DNA of 64,000 nt from Xanthostigma xanthostigma (GCA_963575645.1 OY754470.1:4286501-4350500), one strand, 5' to 3'. Numbered from the stretch's first letter, positions 12,633-24,983 are shown. Notes: generated from the sequence alone by a model not told the origin. Program-made: numbers and translations.

Positions 12633-13505
12633 TCTATATAATTATATATTAAAATCTCGGGTCACAATTTTTTCCGCGCTAATCTCCGAAACAACTGAGC
12701 CGATTTTAATGAAATGTAAATGTGTTTTGCATATTTCAACTTACTCTATAGGATAGTTTTTATTAAATATTTTGTACAAAATTACGGTGTTTTCTAAAAA
12801 AATCTTTTAGTAACATGCAGCGACATTTCATAGAATAGAAAGCTGTTAGTTCAGAAGCAAACAAAAAAAAAACCGTTTTAGTACCGAGTAGCGACATCTG
12901 ATAGAAGTCGCTCAAAACTATTAGTTCAGAAGCAAATCTGATAGAATTTGCTCAAAACTATTAGGTCAGACGCCGGGCTGCAAACGAAATACCTTTTGCA
13001 GAATTATATCTATCCAGTACCGGATTAATCATTAGGCAGAGTAGAAAACTGCCTAATGCCCCCCCATCGACTAGGAGCCCGTGCACGCACCAAGAAAAAA
13101 AACTTTTCATTGAATGAAAATTTTATTTGAAAATTTGTATGAAATTTCCCAACAACAATATTATTTTCTTTCGTTGTTTATTGTAACTACGTCACGTCTC
13201 ATTTCTATTTCCTGACCCATCAAAAAACCTGGATCATCAATATTATCTATAACCTATTCATTAAGACCATTTCAATAAAGCTAACGAGTCAAGTAAGGCA
13301 ATGCTGCAGCATCTAGTCAAAGTAATCATGTTGTTACAATATCACATAAGACATTGAAGGAACAGGATGCCTGGAGCCGATCATCTGGAAGCTACTCACA
13401 TCCCTACATCAAAGAAAAGACCTGATTGCATTGCCTAGGGGCCCGGACAGGGTTAATCCGGCTCTGTATCTATCGCACCCGGGTGAAACCGGGACGGACC
13501 GCTAG
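12633..13505 (+). mobile_element. Non-autonomous Helitron carrying a nested hAT MITE
   Basis: Starts with TC (12633) after an A and ends with CTAG (13502-13505) before a T, the classic Helitron A|T insertion. Just upstream of the end lies the hairpin CCCGG-GTGAAA-CCGGG. Without the 460-bp insertion at 13015-13474 the element is about 413 bp and has no transposase, so it depends on an autonomous RepHel element. Relatives are at 552-1190, 26378-26689, 46529-46745 and 53525-53913. Confidence 0.88.
13015..13466. mobile_element. hAT-type MITE nested in a Helitron
   Basis: Flanked by an exact 8-bp duplication, TATCTATC (13007-13014 and 13467-13474). Terminal inverted repeats start CAGTACCGGATTAA on the left and CAGAGCCGGATTAA on the right. 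No transposase frame is present. The terminal repeats match those at 5968-6460, so the two form one family. Removing it restores the host Helitron exactly. Confidence 0.93.
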
Positions 13506-13806
13506 TAATATATAATGTTAGAGATTGAAGATTATTATTTAAATTTCAGAAAGAAATTTTGAACACTTCTGATATGAAAATAGTTTCCCAAGAGAAAAGT
13601 AGATAATGAAAGCTTTCTGTATGCTGATGCATATTTCGTATTCACCTAACGTCACGGAAGCTTTGGCATTAAGTTCGACAAAAATGATGAAATTTTTCTA
13701 AATTGCCAGATTGAATGTATCTCTATTCACTTTAAAAATACCGTTTTGATTAGGCAATGCTCTCATTTTCTTTATTTACCTTTGAATTAAGTAATTTAAC
13801 GAATAA

Positions 13807-14243
13807 AAAATATAGTTTAAAAAAAACTAAAAAACACGCTTTATATCGGACTAAAAAGTAAAAAATAATTGTTTTAAAATAAGCTTAAAAAGCGTGGGGC
13901 GCTCGATGTACGAAAATGTGGAACAAAGCGCCCCACGCTTTTTAAGCTTATTTTAAAACAATTATTTTTTACTTTTTAGTCCGATATAAAGCGTGTTTTT
14001 TAGTTTTTTTTAAACTATATTTTATTTTTCACTTTTTAGTTTGAGGATCTATAAAAGAATTTATTAATCCTGGGAGTCCTAATAAGGATAATGGGAAACT
14101 GTTATCAAATTATTGCATTGTCATCGGTCCTTGATACGTATGCAAAGTTTCAAATTAATCAGACTTCGGGAAATTGGTGAAAATTATGCTCAAAGATTCC
14201 GTTACATACTTACAACCCAAACTAATATAAAGCGTTTAAAAAT
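13807..14243 (+). mobile_element. Hairpin element copy 2
   Basis: Arms 13807-13903 and 13927-14023 are perfectly complementary over 97 bp, with a 23-nt loop (13904-13926). The tail runs to about 14243. Nearly identical to copy 1, differing at only a few bases, so both spread recently or are homogenised. Confidence 0.92.
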
Positions 14244-15545
14244 ATAGAAATGAACGAAAAAGTTGAAAAATAAAATGTTAACGATTCTCAGAAATAACTT
14301 TTCTTGGTTTTATTTTCTAATAAAAGTATTTTATTCTGTAATAAAACTACTTTTGTGCTTAATAAAAAAAGTTACAACTTTTTCCAAAAAAAATTTTGAA
14401 TTACAAAAATAATAAAAAATACAATTGAAATGAAAGTAGGTAAATATTTACACCGTTAAAACTACGATAGAAAGTGGAAAAGTTTTTGCTTTGTTTACTG
14501 AAAACATATAAATTACTTTGAAATCAAACTTTTTTTCTTATGACACCACATTCAGACACTAATGAAAATCTATTAGATGAATTTTTAATACAGGATGATT
14601 ATAAAAACGAGTACAGTGCGGCGGCTTAGCTGAAAAATTATTTACTTTTCTATAAAGCATGACATTTGAAGTGATACCTTGAAGGTTATTTTAGGATATT
14701 TGGCTGCTTCAAAATTTAGTCATCCAAGATGACTACCAAAATCTTTATTTTATCTAGATATATAATGAACTATTTTGATTGATTTTCAGTTTATAAACTT
14801 ATTTCCAGATAGTAACTTTCGAAATCGAGCTCAAAACTAGTTGAATTTTTTTACGCCGTCTTGCTTTTTAGTAGTTTTTGATTGCAAAATGTCAATTTTA
14901 AACTTATATTTAGCATATATATTAGATATATTTAGCATTTGGAAATTCACGTATAAACTGAATATCAATCAAATGAAGCCATTTTTAAATTATTAGAGAA
15001 AATGTTTCAATGAGAAAATTGCACAAACGTATGTTAAATAAATGTGTAGGTACATATAGTTTTAACCAGATTTTCTGTAACCCATAGCATTAAACAGCCT
15101 GTATATTTTCTGCAATGTATAGTTCTTTTTGTCGCGCTTCTTCACCGATCATCAGTTGGTGTTTTTATCCTTTTAGTGTCCTTTTGATAAACGATAGACC
15201 TGTCTCTAGTGTTCATGAATAAACCTTTTTAAAATGAACGATTCATTTAAACGATTCCTGTTAGATTATATAGCCTAGTCAAGAACTGAGATTCATGAGA
15301 AAGATAGGTCCAAGTCTCCAAAAATTATGAGCAATAGGCAATAGCTTATTCGATTCGGAAAAATATTCCGAAAAAGTAGTTTTTTTAAATTTTTTTTTTG
15401 CCGACAAAAATTGCAGTTGTCATTTTTTTATAGTATTAAATAATAGTTTGAAAATTTAAATAAATTATGGTGTCATCTTAACACTTGAAAGAATAAAGTT
15501 CCGTTGAAAATTTTTTAAAAATATATTTTAAAAAAAGTGAGGCTA
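14244..15545. other. Gene-free AT-rich DNA
   Basis: No feature recognised. Confidence 0.6.
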
Positions 15546-15549
15546 TTAA

Positions 15550-16243
15550 GGAGGTTGAGCCGTTTTACGAAGATAATGAAAAAAATCTGAAATAAAGCTT
15601 TTTAATAGTTTTTTTTTTTGACAAAATTTTCTGTAAAAAATCCAAAATCATTAGGAGATTTATAAAGTTAAAAATTAAAAAATACTTTTACATGTAGTCT
15701 TATGGAAAATATGTCAAGCTAGCATGCAAACTGTTCATTTTAATTTTTTGCAAATAACCAAATAATGTCAGCAGTTCCGAAAACTATCTATGTAAAGCAT
15801 CGATGTCTTAGGCATATTTTAATATTTTTTCCAATTTAATTAGGAGACTTTTAATCAATAAAAAAAATTATTAAACCTTAGCACTTTTCTATTATGGACT
15901 TTTATCCTTGACAGATTAACCAATTTTAACTGAATTTTCAACTTTTTATTGATTTAATTTTAATTTTTATTACTTCTAATTTCTTTTTTTAATTATTTAC
16001 TGCAAAAAATATGTAAAATACAGATATTTACATAAATTTATTTTTTTTAACCTAACTTTGTACAAAAAATTCAAAAGTTAGTCCATTAAGTATAAAGTAC
16101 TGAAATAATTAATTAATATTAAAAAAATTATTTATTTATGCCTTTATGACAATAATTTATTGGTATCATCGACTTATAAACTATAAAAGTTCCCATTTAG
16201 AATTCGATTTACTTTTGATTGGGACTGTAACGGATCAACCTCC
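15550..16243. mobile_element. TTAA-flanked TIR element (piggyBac-like non-autonomous)
   Basis: TTAA at 15546-15549 and 16244-16247 flanks inverted ends GGAGGTTGAGCCGTT and GGAGGTTGATCCGTT (one mismatch in 15). A TTAA target is the hallmark of piggyBac-type insertion. The 694-bp interior is very AT-rich with no transposase frame. Confidence 0.65.
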
Positions 16244-16247
16244 TTAA

Positions 16248-17039
16248 CTAAATATTTTTTTTCAAAAAACCGTCTCCATTGAAAACAACAAAAAATATTT
16301 AAATAATTGGCCTATAAATGTTTTGCTTCATGGAGCCCTTTTTACATATATACCTACTTAACAAGATCACGTTATAAAAGGTTTTAAAAATTGTTTATTT
16401 TGTTTATTATAATGTTTTAATTGTTAACTTTAAAAAATTATAATAAACAATTTTTTTAAATCTTTGGATCAAACAGTCTTTGGTTCGAATCCCATTTCCG
16501 CTCATGAATATTTGTGATGTCGTTAAATTTGTTAGTGTAATTTAAAAACCCTACTCGTCGAGGGTCTATAATCTACGATAAATTAAATAAAGAAAACAGA
16601 TTTTTATTTTGATGTTTCAGTAACGCGTATTTCACTGTCTTTTTCTCATCGTCCGATTTTCCTGAAACATTGAAGATAGAAAAAAACGACATACTAAATT
16701 CGTAATCGCATTTTTACACAAACACGATTCATTGATGAAAAAAAATTTCACAGACCGCAGCTTTTTACGAAAACCTGTTTTCGGACACAGCTTCTTGTTT
16801 AGTCCTAGAACCCACTTCACAGGAAGTTTGGTGTGAAGAATAATGACCACTAAGTGTGACAATTCTGTTGAAACATGACGCATATAAAATAAATGTCCCC
16901 TGTAGACGCAAAGTCCATTGAGATTGTAGAAGAAAACAGTTACAACAAAAACCGTTTGCTATCCCATTAATAGAGTGATTCACAATAACTTTATTAACTA
17001 CGCCAAAATACCTTATTTTCGTGTTTATTAAATATTTTT
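16248..17039. other. Gene-free DNA
   Basis: Contains an isolated B-box-like 'ggttcgaatcccat' near 16485 without a matching A box or tRNA fold; otherwise nothing. Confidence 0.55.
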
Positions 17040-17256
17040 GACGTGATAACGTCTTATAAATTGATAAAACACCAGCTGCACGCAAGAAAAAGTGTAACGT
17101 TCCTAACGTTCCGCCTGACCCTGTGCGTGCAAGCGAGAGCGCAGTATGCTTCGGCCCAAGTTTGACAGCTACTAAAATTTAGGTTATGTATTACGGAATA
17201 CGTTATCACGTAAAACTATCGTCCGTAAACCAACTTTACAGACAACCAATTTTTTT
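17040..17256 (+). repeat. TIR repeat family, copy 3
   Basis: Shares both ends with 1980-2176 and retains a GC-richer middle (ctgtgcgtgcaagcg) that is absent from copy 1. It abuts another low-copy repeat, starting about 17260 (cgatcgaaagta...), which is also found on either side of the Harbinger element near 44610-45340. Confidence 0.85.
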
Positions 17257-17345
17257 CTTCATACGTCGATCGAAAGTACATACTTTCGGCATAAATTGTA
17301 ACGCATAAAGTCGAACATTTGCGCATTGGTGGGATACCAAAAGAC
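17257..17345 (+). repeat. Low-copy repeat with empty Harbinger site
   Basis: 'cgatcgaaagta.atacttt' through 'gcgcattggtggg' matches the two flanks of the Harbinger element at 44610-44634 and 45289-45340, but without the insertion. Confidence 0.75.
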
Positions 17346-18604
17346 ATACATACGTAAAAAAATGGCAAAAAACGAATTCTTTAATATACTTTTGAAACTG
17401 AGAATGTTCACAGAAAAAAATACGCTGAATTCAATGAGCGTAAGCAAACGTCTGTATCTCTTTTAGTTTGGAAACTACGGTTATTCGGAGGTTTTATATG
17501 ATTTTCTGAAAACTATAAACGCAAATAGCTTCTAAACCAAAAGACATACAGACGTTTGTTTGTGCTTATTGGATTGAGCGTGTTTTTTTTTCTATAAGCA
17601 TGATTATTTTGCCAAAGTTCTGAAAGATTTCGGTTTTACACATAATTTTAAAACTGTTCATAAATCGATCAATCCTTCATAAGTAAAATTCTGTAACTCA
17701 AATTTTTGGCGTCTCTCTTAATGTTCGACTTAAAGAGGTTTTACTGTAGTACAGTGCTTTGCGAGAACTTGACCGGCGCACTGCGTTTTGTCGCTGGATT
17801 GGCTTCCGTCTAAAGGAAATTGTTGCAAGGGAAAGTTATAAAACAACAAAGATATCATAAAACTTAATTCTATTATTATCGTTGAATTAAATACATAATA
17901 CAAATGGTACACCCGCTCAAGTGTACTTTAATGAGCTATCGTAGATACATAACATTCTACTAGTATTCGAAGATTCATTTTTATCAGATTTAAAATACAA
18001 TATTATTAATGAAGGCACTTGTATAAGTTTGCCGTAACGTAACAAAAATAGCGTAACGTTTCGACCCGTTATAAGTGATACACAGAAGCTGATCGCTAGA
18101 CAAGTTGCAAAATTTTATTTCTTTGCTTGCGCGTTGATTTTTATAAAAACATTCGCAGTTTTGAATTTAAATATAGTGTTCTTTCTTGGTGTTAATAACA
18201 CACTTTTGGTCACATGGCTCAATAATATCGATTTTTTACAATGTTTTATTTAGTTATGTTAAGATTTTTTGTTAATAATTTTTTTTCAAATAAAAAATTA
18301 CCAGAAACACATTGTTCAGGACACATTTTGTTGTAAAATAATTGAAGAGAATTTGTGTTTGCATGGTTATTAACGTACGCAGTCAAAAAATTTCGATAGA
18401 ATGAACCAAAATTGTTAATGTCAATAACAAAATGAATTGATATAAATTTACAAGATTGAGAAAATTTCCGTGTATTTTCCCAATCATGTATTTTCAATAT
18501 GTCCAGCATTTTCTTTCAACGGCTAAGCGGAAACAAAATTTGACGAATTTTTTTTAAAACAAATTAATTATTCGTTTGTAAATAATTAAATTTGCAGTTC
18601 TGTG

Positions 18605-18742
18605 CAGGGTCAGACTGGGCCGGAAGGGCCCGGGTGGCTCTTTAACAAGCCCGGGGCCCGAGACTGGATAATGGTAGATGAGATACTATCCTATCTACCG
18701 CCCGGCTTGCGGCAAGCCCCGCAAGGCTGGTTCTGTACGCTG
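18605..18742. mobile_element. Short hAT-type MITE
   Basis: A GC-rich 138-bp insert between exact 8-bp duplications GTTCTGTG (18597-18604 and 18743-18750). Ends are CAGGGTCAG and, on the other strand, CAGCGTACAG, so the inverted repeat is short and imperfect. It stands out from AT-rich surroundings. Confidence 0.75.
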
Positions 18743-19380
18743 GTTCTGTGATATATCACTTAGTACGGTACTTATTATTATTATAATAAATAAAAATGTT
18801 TTAAAAATCAGACAAAATATTGTGTTTTTTTATCCTAGATACTAAAATACTTTATAATTTGTCGTTCTTTGGTCCTTATTTTTAAAAGTCTCACTATTTC
18901 GATCACTTATTTTATGGAAAATTTTGAGAAAAATATATTTGTTTTATTTTTTTTTAAACTGAATTGCCACTGAAAAATGAAGATTTAGTCTTGTGATAGG
19001 AATAAAATAGTTAAAATAATTTCAAATGCGCCACATCTATTTTAATTTTAAGAACGGAAGGCACACAAATTAACATTCAAACAAAAATCAAACATTTTAG
19101 GAACTTAAAATTTGTAGATCTTTAGAACAAATGCTCGTTTGGGAAATGGTTTATAACAGCGTTTTTAAACATTCAAAATACTTTTTGTCCAAAACGGGTT
19201 AATTCCAGTGTGCACTTATATTAAATATCACTTTTCATCACAATCTTCCCTGTAGTTTAAGATAACCTTAGTTCCAAAATTATTGAAGTCAATTATTAGT
19301 TGTCATAAATTCTTCCGAAATGTCAGTTTATACTAAATACTTTTTTAAAACTGTACGTTCCCTAATTGGTTAAAGCAATT

Positions 19381-19386
19381 TTTAAT
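19381..19386 (-). terminator. Possible polyadenylation signal (ATTAAA) of the Tret1-like gene
   Basis: Reads ATTAAA on the minus strand, about 85 nt downstream of the stop codon. The canonical AATAAA on this strand is not seen until about 18942. In DNA this AT-rich such hexamers occur by chance, so support is weak. Confidence 0.3.
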
Positions 19387-19469
19387 TGCTCTAACGGAAA
19401 ATTTGTCTTTTCGATCAACAAAACACTTTCGTCTAATAATACATACAAAAAAAAATAGTTCTTTACATT

Positions 19470-22400
19470 TCAAGGCAAAAGTTCCAATTTGCCTGCTTTC
19501 AAATTAAGTATTGATGCCGTTTCTTCAATTTCTAATGGTGGCTGTTTCTTGGGAGATTTGAGAGATCGCGTCCTACCGCAGAAGTAGTCTTCAATTTCTT
19601 GTAGAGTTTTGCCTTTGGTTTCAGGAAGATAATAATACAAAACAATCGTGCCGCTCAAAGAAATGATGCCATAACACCAGAAGGTGCCGTATTGTTGCAC
19701 CAGATGCGATAACATTGGATACGTCTTCACCACCAAAAACACGAACATGTGAGCCGAACAGGTCGTGAATCCGCCCACAATTCCGCGAATCTGAATATTA
19801 AAAATTAAAATAAACCACCCATTTTTTAGAATACATATTTTAATTGCTTTCTACTAACAGTAGAAATGCATATACTTTGTTAGGCAAGACTAAAGTTCGT
19901 TGCAGGAAGATTATCTTTTTTCCATAGTGAACAGATTTCGTTAAACTGGTTTCATTGGGTTATTGAATTGAAATCTTCATCAAAATTAATCTTATTTCAT
20001 ACGAATTACTGAACGAAACAAGTTTCACGAAAATTCATTCGCTATAGATTACGTCCGAGAGTTAGCTTAAATGATATTCGCGATTTGAAACATATGTGAC
20101 TCATGTTATATGAAATTCAGATACATAAAACTGGTATATCGTATGTAATTTGAGTTGGTACCAACCTCCACTGGGTAAACTTCTCCAATCATGACCCAAG
20201 GAACAATAAGAAAACCGACAGTGCATGCAGCTGTGAATAAAAGCATACAAGCTACAGGGATCCAAGTAGCTACTGGGACAACATTTGCTTCTTTCCATCC
20301 TGCCAGGAAAAACTGATAGGTGCCAAGACCTAGCATGCTGAGACCACAGCCAATACCTGAAATATCAAACGCGTTAATGAAACTGTTGGTACATTGTCTA
20401 AGAGTAGATTTTCAGCATAGGCGTAGCTTCGAATTCGAGTTACTCCAAGGATTTTCAGGATAAATACTAACCAGAAATGAATGTAAGAGGCCTTCTGCCG
20501 CATCTTCTTAAAGAAACGCAACCGACAATTGTGAATACCAATCTTGTGACTCCTAAAATGATAGTAGCCAGATACTTGTTGATTGAAGTACCGGAATCCT
20601 GAAATAAACGATATTATTAATATACAAATATAAAATTTCAAAGTAAAAATGATAAAAGCATGGATTGTGCAAACTTATTTTGTGGAAAAATTAAAATTAA
20701 CAGATAGGAAAAAATGATGTATAAATATTTACCTCAAAAATATCAACGGCATAAAAGGTGATAGTGTTGACTCCAGAAAATTGATACATCAGGAAATAAA
20801 ATACCAGTATTGCGAAAGGTTTCAGTGTTGATGGCTTCATGAGAGCTTTCATAATTTCACTGGATGTTTTCAGTCGTTTGACGTTGTTCTTTTCTCTATA
20901 TTCTTGCATACACGTTAACTCCTGAAAATTGAAAAAAGTTTGGTTATAATAAAGTACTGGAAATATAAAATTATTTCACGGCATTCAGCACAAATAATAC
21001 CTGATTGATATTGCATGTGGATGCCCGTAAACGTTTCAGAGCGTTACGCGCAGATTCCGGTTTGTTCCTAGCCAATAAGTACGTTGGTGTTTCCGGTACA
21101 AGCAGCATCAATATTAGGGCTAGCGATGGAATGATTGCTGATAATGCTGCTATGATTTGCCAAGCCAAAATCGAGCCCATTGTATACTGTAATGCAAGAA
21201 TTATATTAGCGAATTTTGTTTTTAATTAGAATTTTGTATGCGAAAATTTAAAAAATCCATACCTGAGCTAGGACTCCAAAAGATATACCAACACTGGCAA
21301 GGGCACTCAGCATTCCTCGCAAATGAGGTTGTGTTACTTCGCTGGTGTATACTCTAGCAGGAGCTCCTACCATTCCGGATCCAAGTCCAACCAATAACCT
21401 GCCTTGAAAATAACCAAAAATACAAATTAAGTAAATGTTATTACTATATTATAACAAATTGATATCAGTCAGCGTATTAAAAATTTATCTGTACCTATGT
21501 AAATCATGTTGACATCTTGCGCAATGGATATTAGAAACCAGCCAAGAATTAGTGGAATTTCGGTTAAAATCAATGTCAGCTTTCGTCCACAGGTGTCCAT
21601 TAAGTAACCACTCAGAACGCATCCTATCGGAGTTGTTGCTGAACTTAAACTAGCTGTAAAAAACATTATGTCAACGAGTGAAATAATTAAAAGTCTCTGG
21701 GCATAGAATAATGAAAATAAAAATATGAAGCAGTACGAAAATTTCGTTGCAATTACAACTTTGTCAGGACATCGTTATGGCATAATAACCATCTTTCTAG
21801 TCTGTCTGCCAATTGTAAATATTTTGAAAATTACATGCAGGCGTTTAGGCTGTATTAAGTAGAGGGTTTACATTAAAATAAGCTTTTGAAGTAATAATGT
21901 GACAACATTTTAGACGTCTTACCTATCCAACTAGCCTGGTCCTCGTCAATATGGATAAAGCTATCCTTTTGTCGCAATTGTGGTGTAGCCACAGCCGAGA
22001 ATCCAAACACTAAACCGGTGTTTACAGTTCCCAGGTTTCCAATAAATGCTGCCACGACCTAAGAAAATAAAATAAATGTGTTAATTTATTTGAAATGTGA
22101 ATTTTATCATGAACTGATAAATGTTGCCTGAAGAAATCGGGAAATAATAATAATAATGGATTTAACGTCCGTTTCTCGACTTTATGTCATAGCAGGCGCC
22201 ATTCGCATCATTACTATTTTCCATCTAGTGCAGTTCCCGTTATTTTCTACTATTTTCAACTTCAACAAATTAATAGCAATGGGCCGAATGCAGGAATTTT
22301 AGGACATTAGAATAAGGTAGGCAAATTTTGAGCATAGGAGTTTGACAGGTAATCAGCCATGGCCTTGATAATGGAGTATCTCGATATTTATCTGGAATTA

Positions 22401-22804
22401 TTGAGGGAAACCATGGAAAACCTCAACAAGATGGCCGGTACAATAATTACCGTTTCTCGGCGAAAGGCAGCAGGAAAAAGTCTCAGCCTCATCTGCTCCC
22501 CGCCGGGATTCGAACCCGGTACCTTCCGAATGCGAGTCTAGTGCTCTCACCACTACGCCACCCCGCTCGGTAAATCGGGAAAAATAAAAAGGGGAAAACT
22601 TTAAATTGTGTAACAAATTTCTTCCTCAGAAGTTTACATTTATGTTTTAAATTGATTACAAAACTTACTTGTCTAAAAGAAGAACCCCGAACTTGTTTGG
22701 TACTTTGAGCTTCAACATTGCCTCCGTCTTTAGCTACACAGCAAGCCTTGTTTTGGTTGCTATCGACAAGGGATTCTTTTTCGGGAGAAGGAATATATTT
22801 TTCC
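19470..22804 (-). CDS. Tret1-like facilitated trehalose/sugar transporter, exons 2-10
   Basis: Sugar-porter (MFS) membrane protein, expected to move trehalose or hexoses by facilitated diffusion at the plasma membrane. Exons on the minus strand: 22804-22669, 22058-21923, 21653-21495, 21402-21263, 21186-21001, 20921-20733, 20598-20472, 20356-20166 and 19790-19470 (stop TGA 19472-19470). Every intron is GT-AG and all phases join into one frame, 532 aa when exon 1 is included. Visible family motifs by residue: first membrane segment about 51-78, GYLMDTCGRK 111-120, VYTSEV to PHLRG 166-178, PETPTYLL 226-233, QFSGVNTITFY 304-314, RRCGRRPLTF 351-360, PWVMIGEVYP 415-424 and PETKGKTL 482-489. The N-terminal ~50 residues are hydrophilic and the C-terminal tail is acidic, as expected for cytosolic ends. 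Length is normal for the insect family. The family is expanded in insects and paralogues differ in substrate, so trehalose specificity is inference; a glucose transporter paralogue is possible. Confidence 0.94.
22145..22571 (-). mobile_element. tRNA-derived SINE, full length, antisense in intron 2 of the transporter gene
   Basis: Read on the minus strand, the head carries a good Pol III A box (TGGCGTAGTGG) and B box (GGTTCGAATCCC), followed by about 330 bp of body and an (ATT)n tail at 22145-22157. An 11-bp target-site duplication, AAATCGGGAAA, flanks it at 22134-22144 and 22572-22582, proving retroposition. A second copy in the opposite genomic orientation lies at 3586-4009 and a tail fragment at 1602-1733. 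It sits well inside intron 2 and does not touch the splice sites. Confidence 0.92.
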
Positions 22805-22984
22805 CTGTAACAACAATAAAATTATATTAAATCAAGCTCCCACCGTTCAACACTACTAGAATTAACACAATACAAATAATATTGTAACGAATCGAAGCGT
22901 TCGGTTTATAGTTAATGAACATGCTAAGGTTTGTTTAATGGAGAAACCAGGGAAACAAGAAAAAGAGTGGTTAGTTTGGGGAGA

Positions 22985-23165
22985 ATAAAATATGACAGGA
23001 GTGAAAATAAATAATACAGTGATGAATAAAGAAATAAAGAGTGATGAATAAAGAAATAAAGAGTGGTGAATAAAGAAATAAAGAGTGATAAATAAAGAAA
23101 TAAGGAGTGATAAATAAAGAAATAAATAGTTATGTTTAAAAAATATGACAGGAGTGAAAATAAGC
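22985..23165. repeat. Minisatellite, ~24-bp unit, in intron 1
   Basis: Four to five tandem units of the type 'gagtgatgaataaagaaata' (23014-23130), flanked on both sides by copies of 'aatatgacaggagtgaaaat' (about 22988 and 23145). The serine/leucine/phenylalanine-rich minus-strand frames are translations of this repeat, not genes. Confidence 0.92.
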
Positions 23166-23254
23166 AATACACCGGCCAATGTAACAAAATTGTAGGGTAA
23201 TTTGTTACAATATCATAGGGAACATAAACTTCGTGACAGACTAATTTGATTTTT

Positions 23255-23312
23255 TGAAGTGAAACTTTTCTAAGCGCTTTAGAGGGTTAATTGGCCTGGA
23301 TCAGACAAAAAT
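23255..23312 (+). repeat. Short repeat pair 'ggcctggatcagac', copy 1
   Basis: 'agtgaaacttttctaagcgc' to 'attggcctggatcagac' matches 27362-27412 with a few differences. Confidence 0.7.
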
Positions 23313-24078
23313 TGAAACGCTTCCCCTTCCCTACTTCAACCGGCAGTTGAGAGGAAAGAATGAGAAATCGTTCCTACTCTCTTTGTCAAAGCGTCATACG
23401 TACTCTACACGCATGCGTAGTGCGTACTGTGTGTATACGTAACATTTTCTTTAGCCCCGGTAACAAATTCCACATAAACATTTTCTAATCCGGCAATAAT
23501 AAAATCGTCAACAAATGCTAGAACCTAAGCGCGAGAGTCTCAGCACACTTTTAAATAGTTTTTTTGCGATCATGTATATTATATATTTGTCAGCAATACT
23601 CTTTAATATTCGTACAGATTGTAGAAAAAAAAACATTTATTTGCAAATTGTGTGCCTTGAATACTCTACGAATTTTAAAAGAAGACTGGTCTATGGAATG
23701 TACTTATGACCTTATAGCAGAAGAGCGCACATGCATTTTATATAAGTAAATGGTAATGATCTTGGAACCGCTTCTATGCAATAAGGGACACAATGGTACA
23801 CATCAGCAACTTCTCGCCCTTTCCCTACCGGTCTTCTTTAGCCGAACGCACTGTACATGGCAGATCTCATAATGAACATTTATCCATTTGGGGAGAGGTC
23901 TTCTAGGTACATATATAAATATTGATATCAACAAAAAATCCCTTTTTAAAAAGGAAATAAGTAAATTTTTATTGCAAAACAATTTTTATGATTTAAATGA
24001 ATTTTTTAATAAATAATGTAATACATTTGATTGTTGACGCTATTAATGTGTTTAAAAAAAATACTTTCTAATAAAGTG

Positions 24079-24113
<35 letters not shown>
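24079..24113. repeat. (TTA)n microsatellite
   Basis: Eleven or so perfect TTA units. Confidence 0.97.
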
Positions 24114-24116
<3 letters not shown>

Positions 24117-24545
24117 AACACGCCTAAAAGTGCGTAATGCATACATTTTCTTTCGATATAAATATATAGTTTTGTTGGAAAAGGTCGAGAACTAACAATA
24201 ATTGAGACAATAACTATATGTATCAACAATAGTTTGATTAACGTTAACGAAATGTTAAATAAACTAAATGCTAATAAATAAAACGAGCGATAGAACTGTT
24301 GACGGGATCCCCATAGTACAAACAACAGAACAAAGTTTACTGTAAATAAATTGTTTAAATATAAAATAATATATAATGCTTGTAAACAATGATGTCTACA
24401 GAGTCTATACAGAAGATACAGTCATACGTTAGTTAGGAATGTCTCATTTACATATTGTTACAACATCGCATACAGTGTGATCATAAAGTTATTGACCGCT
24501 CTGTCAAATAAATGGTCAGATACAACTCGGACTAACTTTCCCATA

Positions 24546-24571
24546 TAATAATAATAATAATAATAATAATG
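24546..24571. repeat. (ATA)n microsatellite, possibly a retroelement tail
   Basis: Perfect ATA units followed by gtagctttattctgg; the arrangement (AAT repeats then TTTATT) mirrors the reversed non-LTR tails at 43961 and 50585. Confidence 0.8.
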
Positions 24572-24983
24572 TAGCTTTATTCTGGAATACTGTAAATACA
24601 GTGTAGAATGCGTCATATTAAAGTTACAATGGATATTTATAAAAATTTATCTTAAAATAATCATTTAAATTGTACAAAGTTTCTTCAATTAAAATGTTTT
24701 ATAAGGAGTAGGTTTATAAAACAAGCCAGGATGGCCACGTCTACGGGTCTTAATATCTTAAAAAACAGAACTTTAAACAAAATGATGTAAAAAGTATGTA
24801 GTTAGGTGGAAAATTCGACGAAGGGATGATTTTTGTGTAGTCCACTAAATTACATTACGAGCAGAACAGGTCAAATTATATCATTGTTAAAAGGAGCTAA
24901 ACAATAGCAAAAAAAATCGATATTTACGTGAGCCAAGCCGAGGTAAACAAACTAGCAATTTTGTGTGTTTGTTTAGGCATTAT

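Larger units (their letters stand above)
17346..19469. other. Gene-free DNA downstream of the transporter gene
   Basis: Apart from the MITE at 18605-18742 and the 3' UTR of the transporter (at least 19380-19469) nothing is recognised. Confidence 0.55.

Noticed and set aside
16480-16510. Possible tRNA (B-box-like 'ggttcgaatccca')
   Set aside because: No A box, no anticodon or acceptor stem can be folded.
20330-20641. 103-codon minus-strand frame overlapping transporter exon 8
   Set aside because: Reads through introns in the wrong frame; the spliced exon frame carries the conserved motifs.
22500-22571. Possible tRNA gene on the minus strand
   Set aside because: It is the tRNA-like head of the SINE; target duplications and a second dispersed copy prove a mobile element.
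22862-23187. Serine/leucine/phenylalanine-rich minus-strand frames
   Set aside because: Translation of the 24-bp minisatellite.
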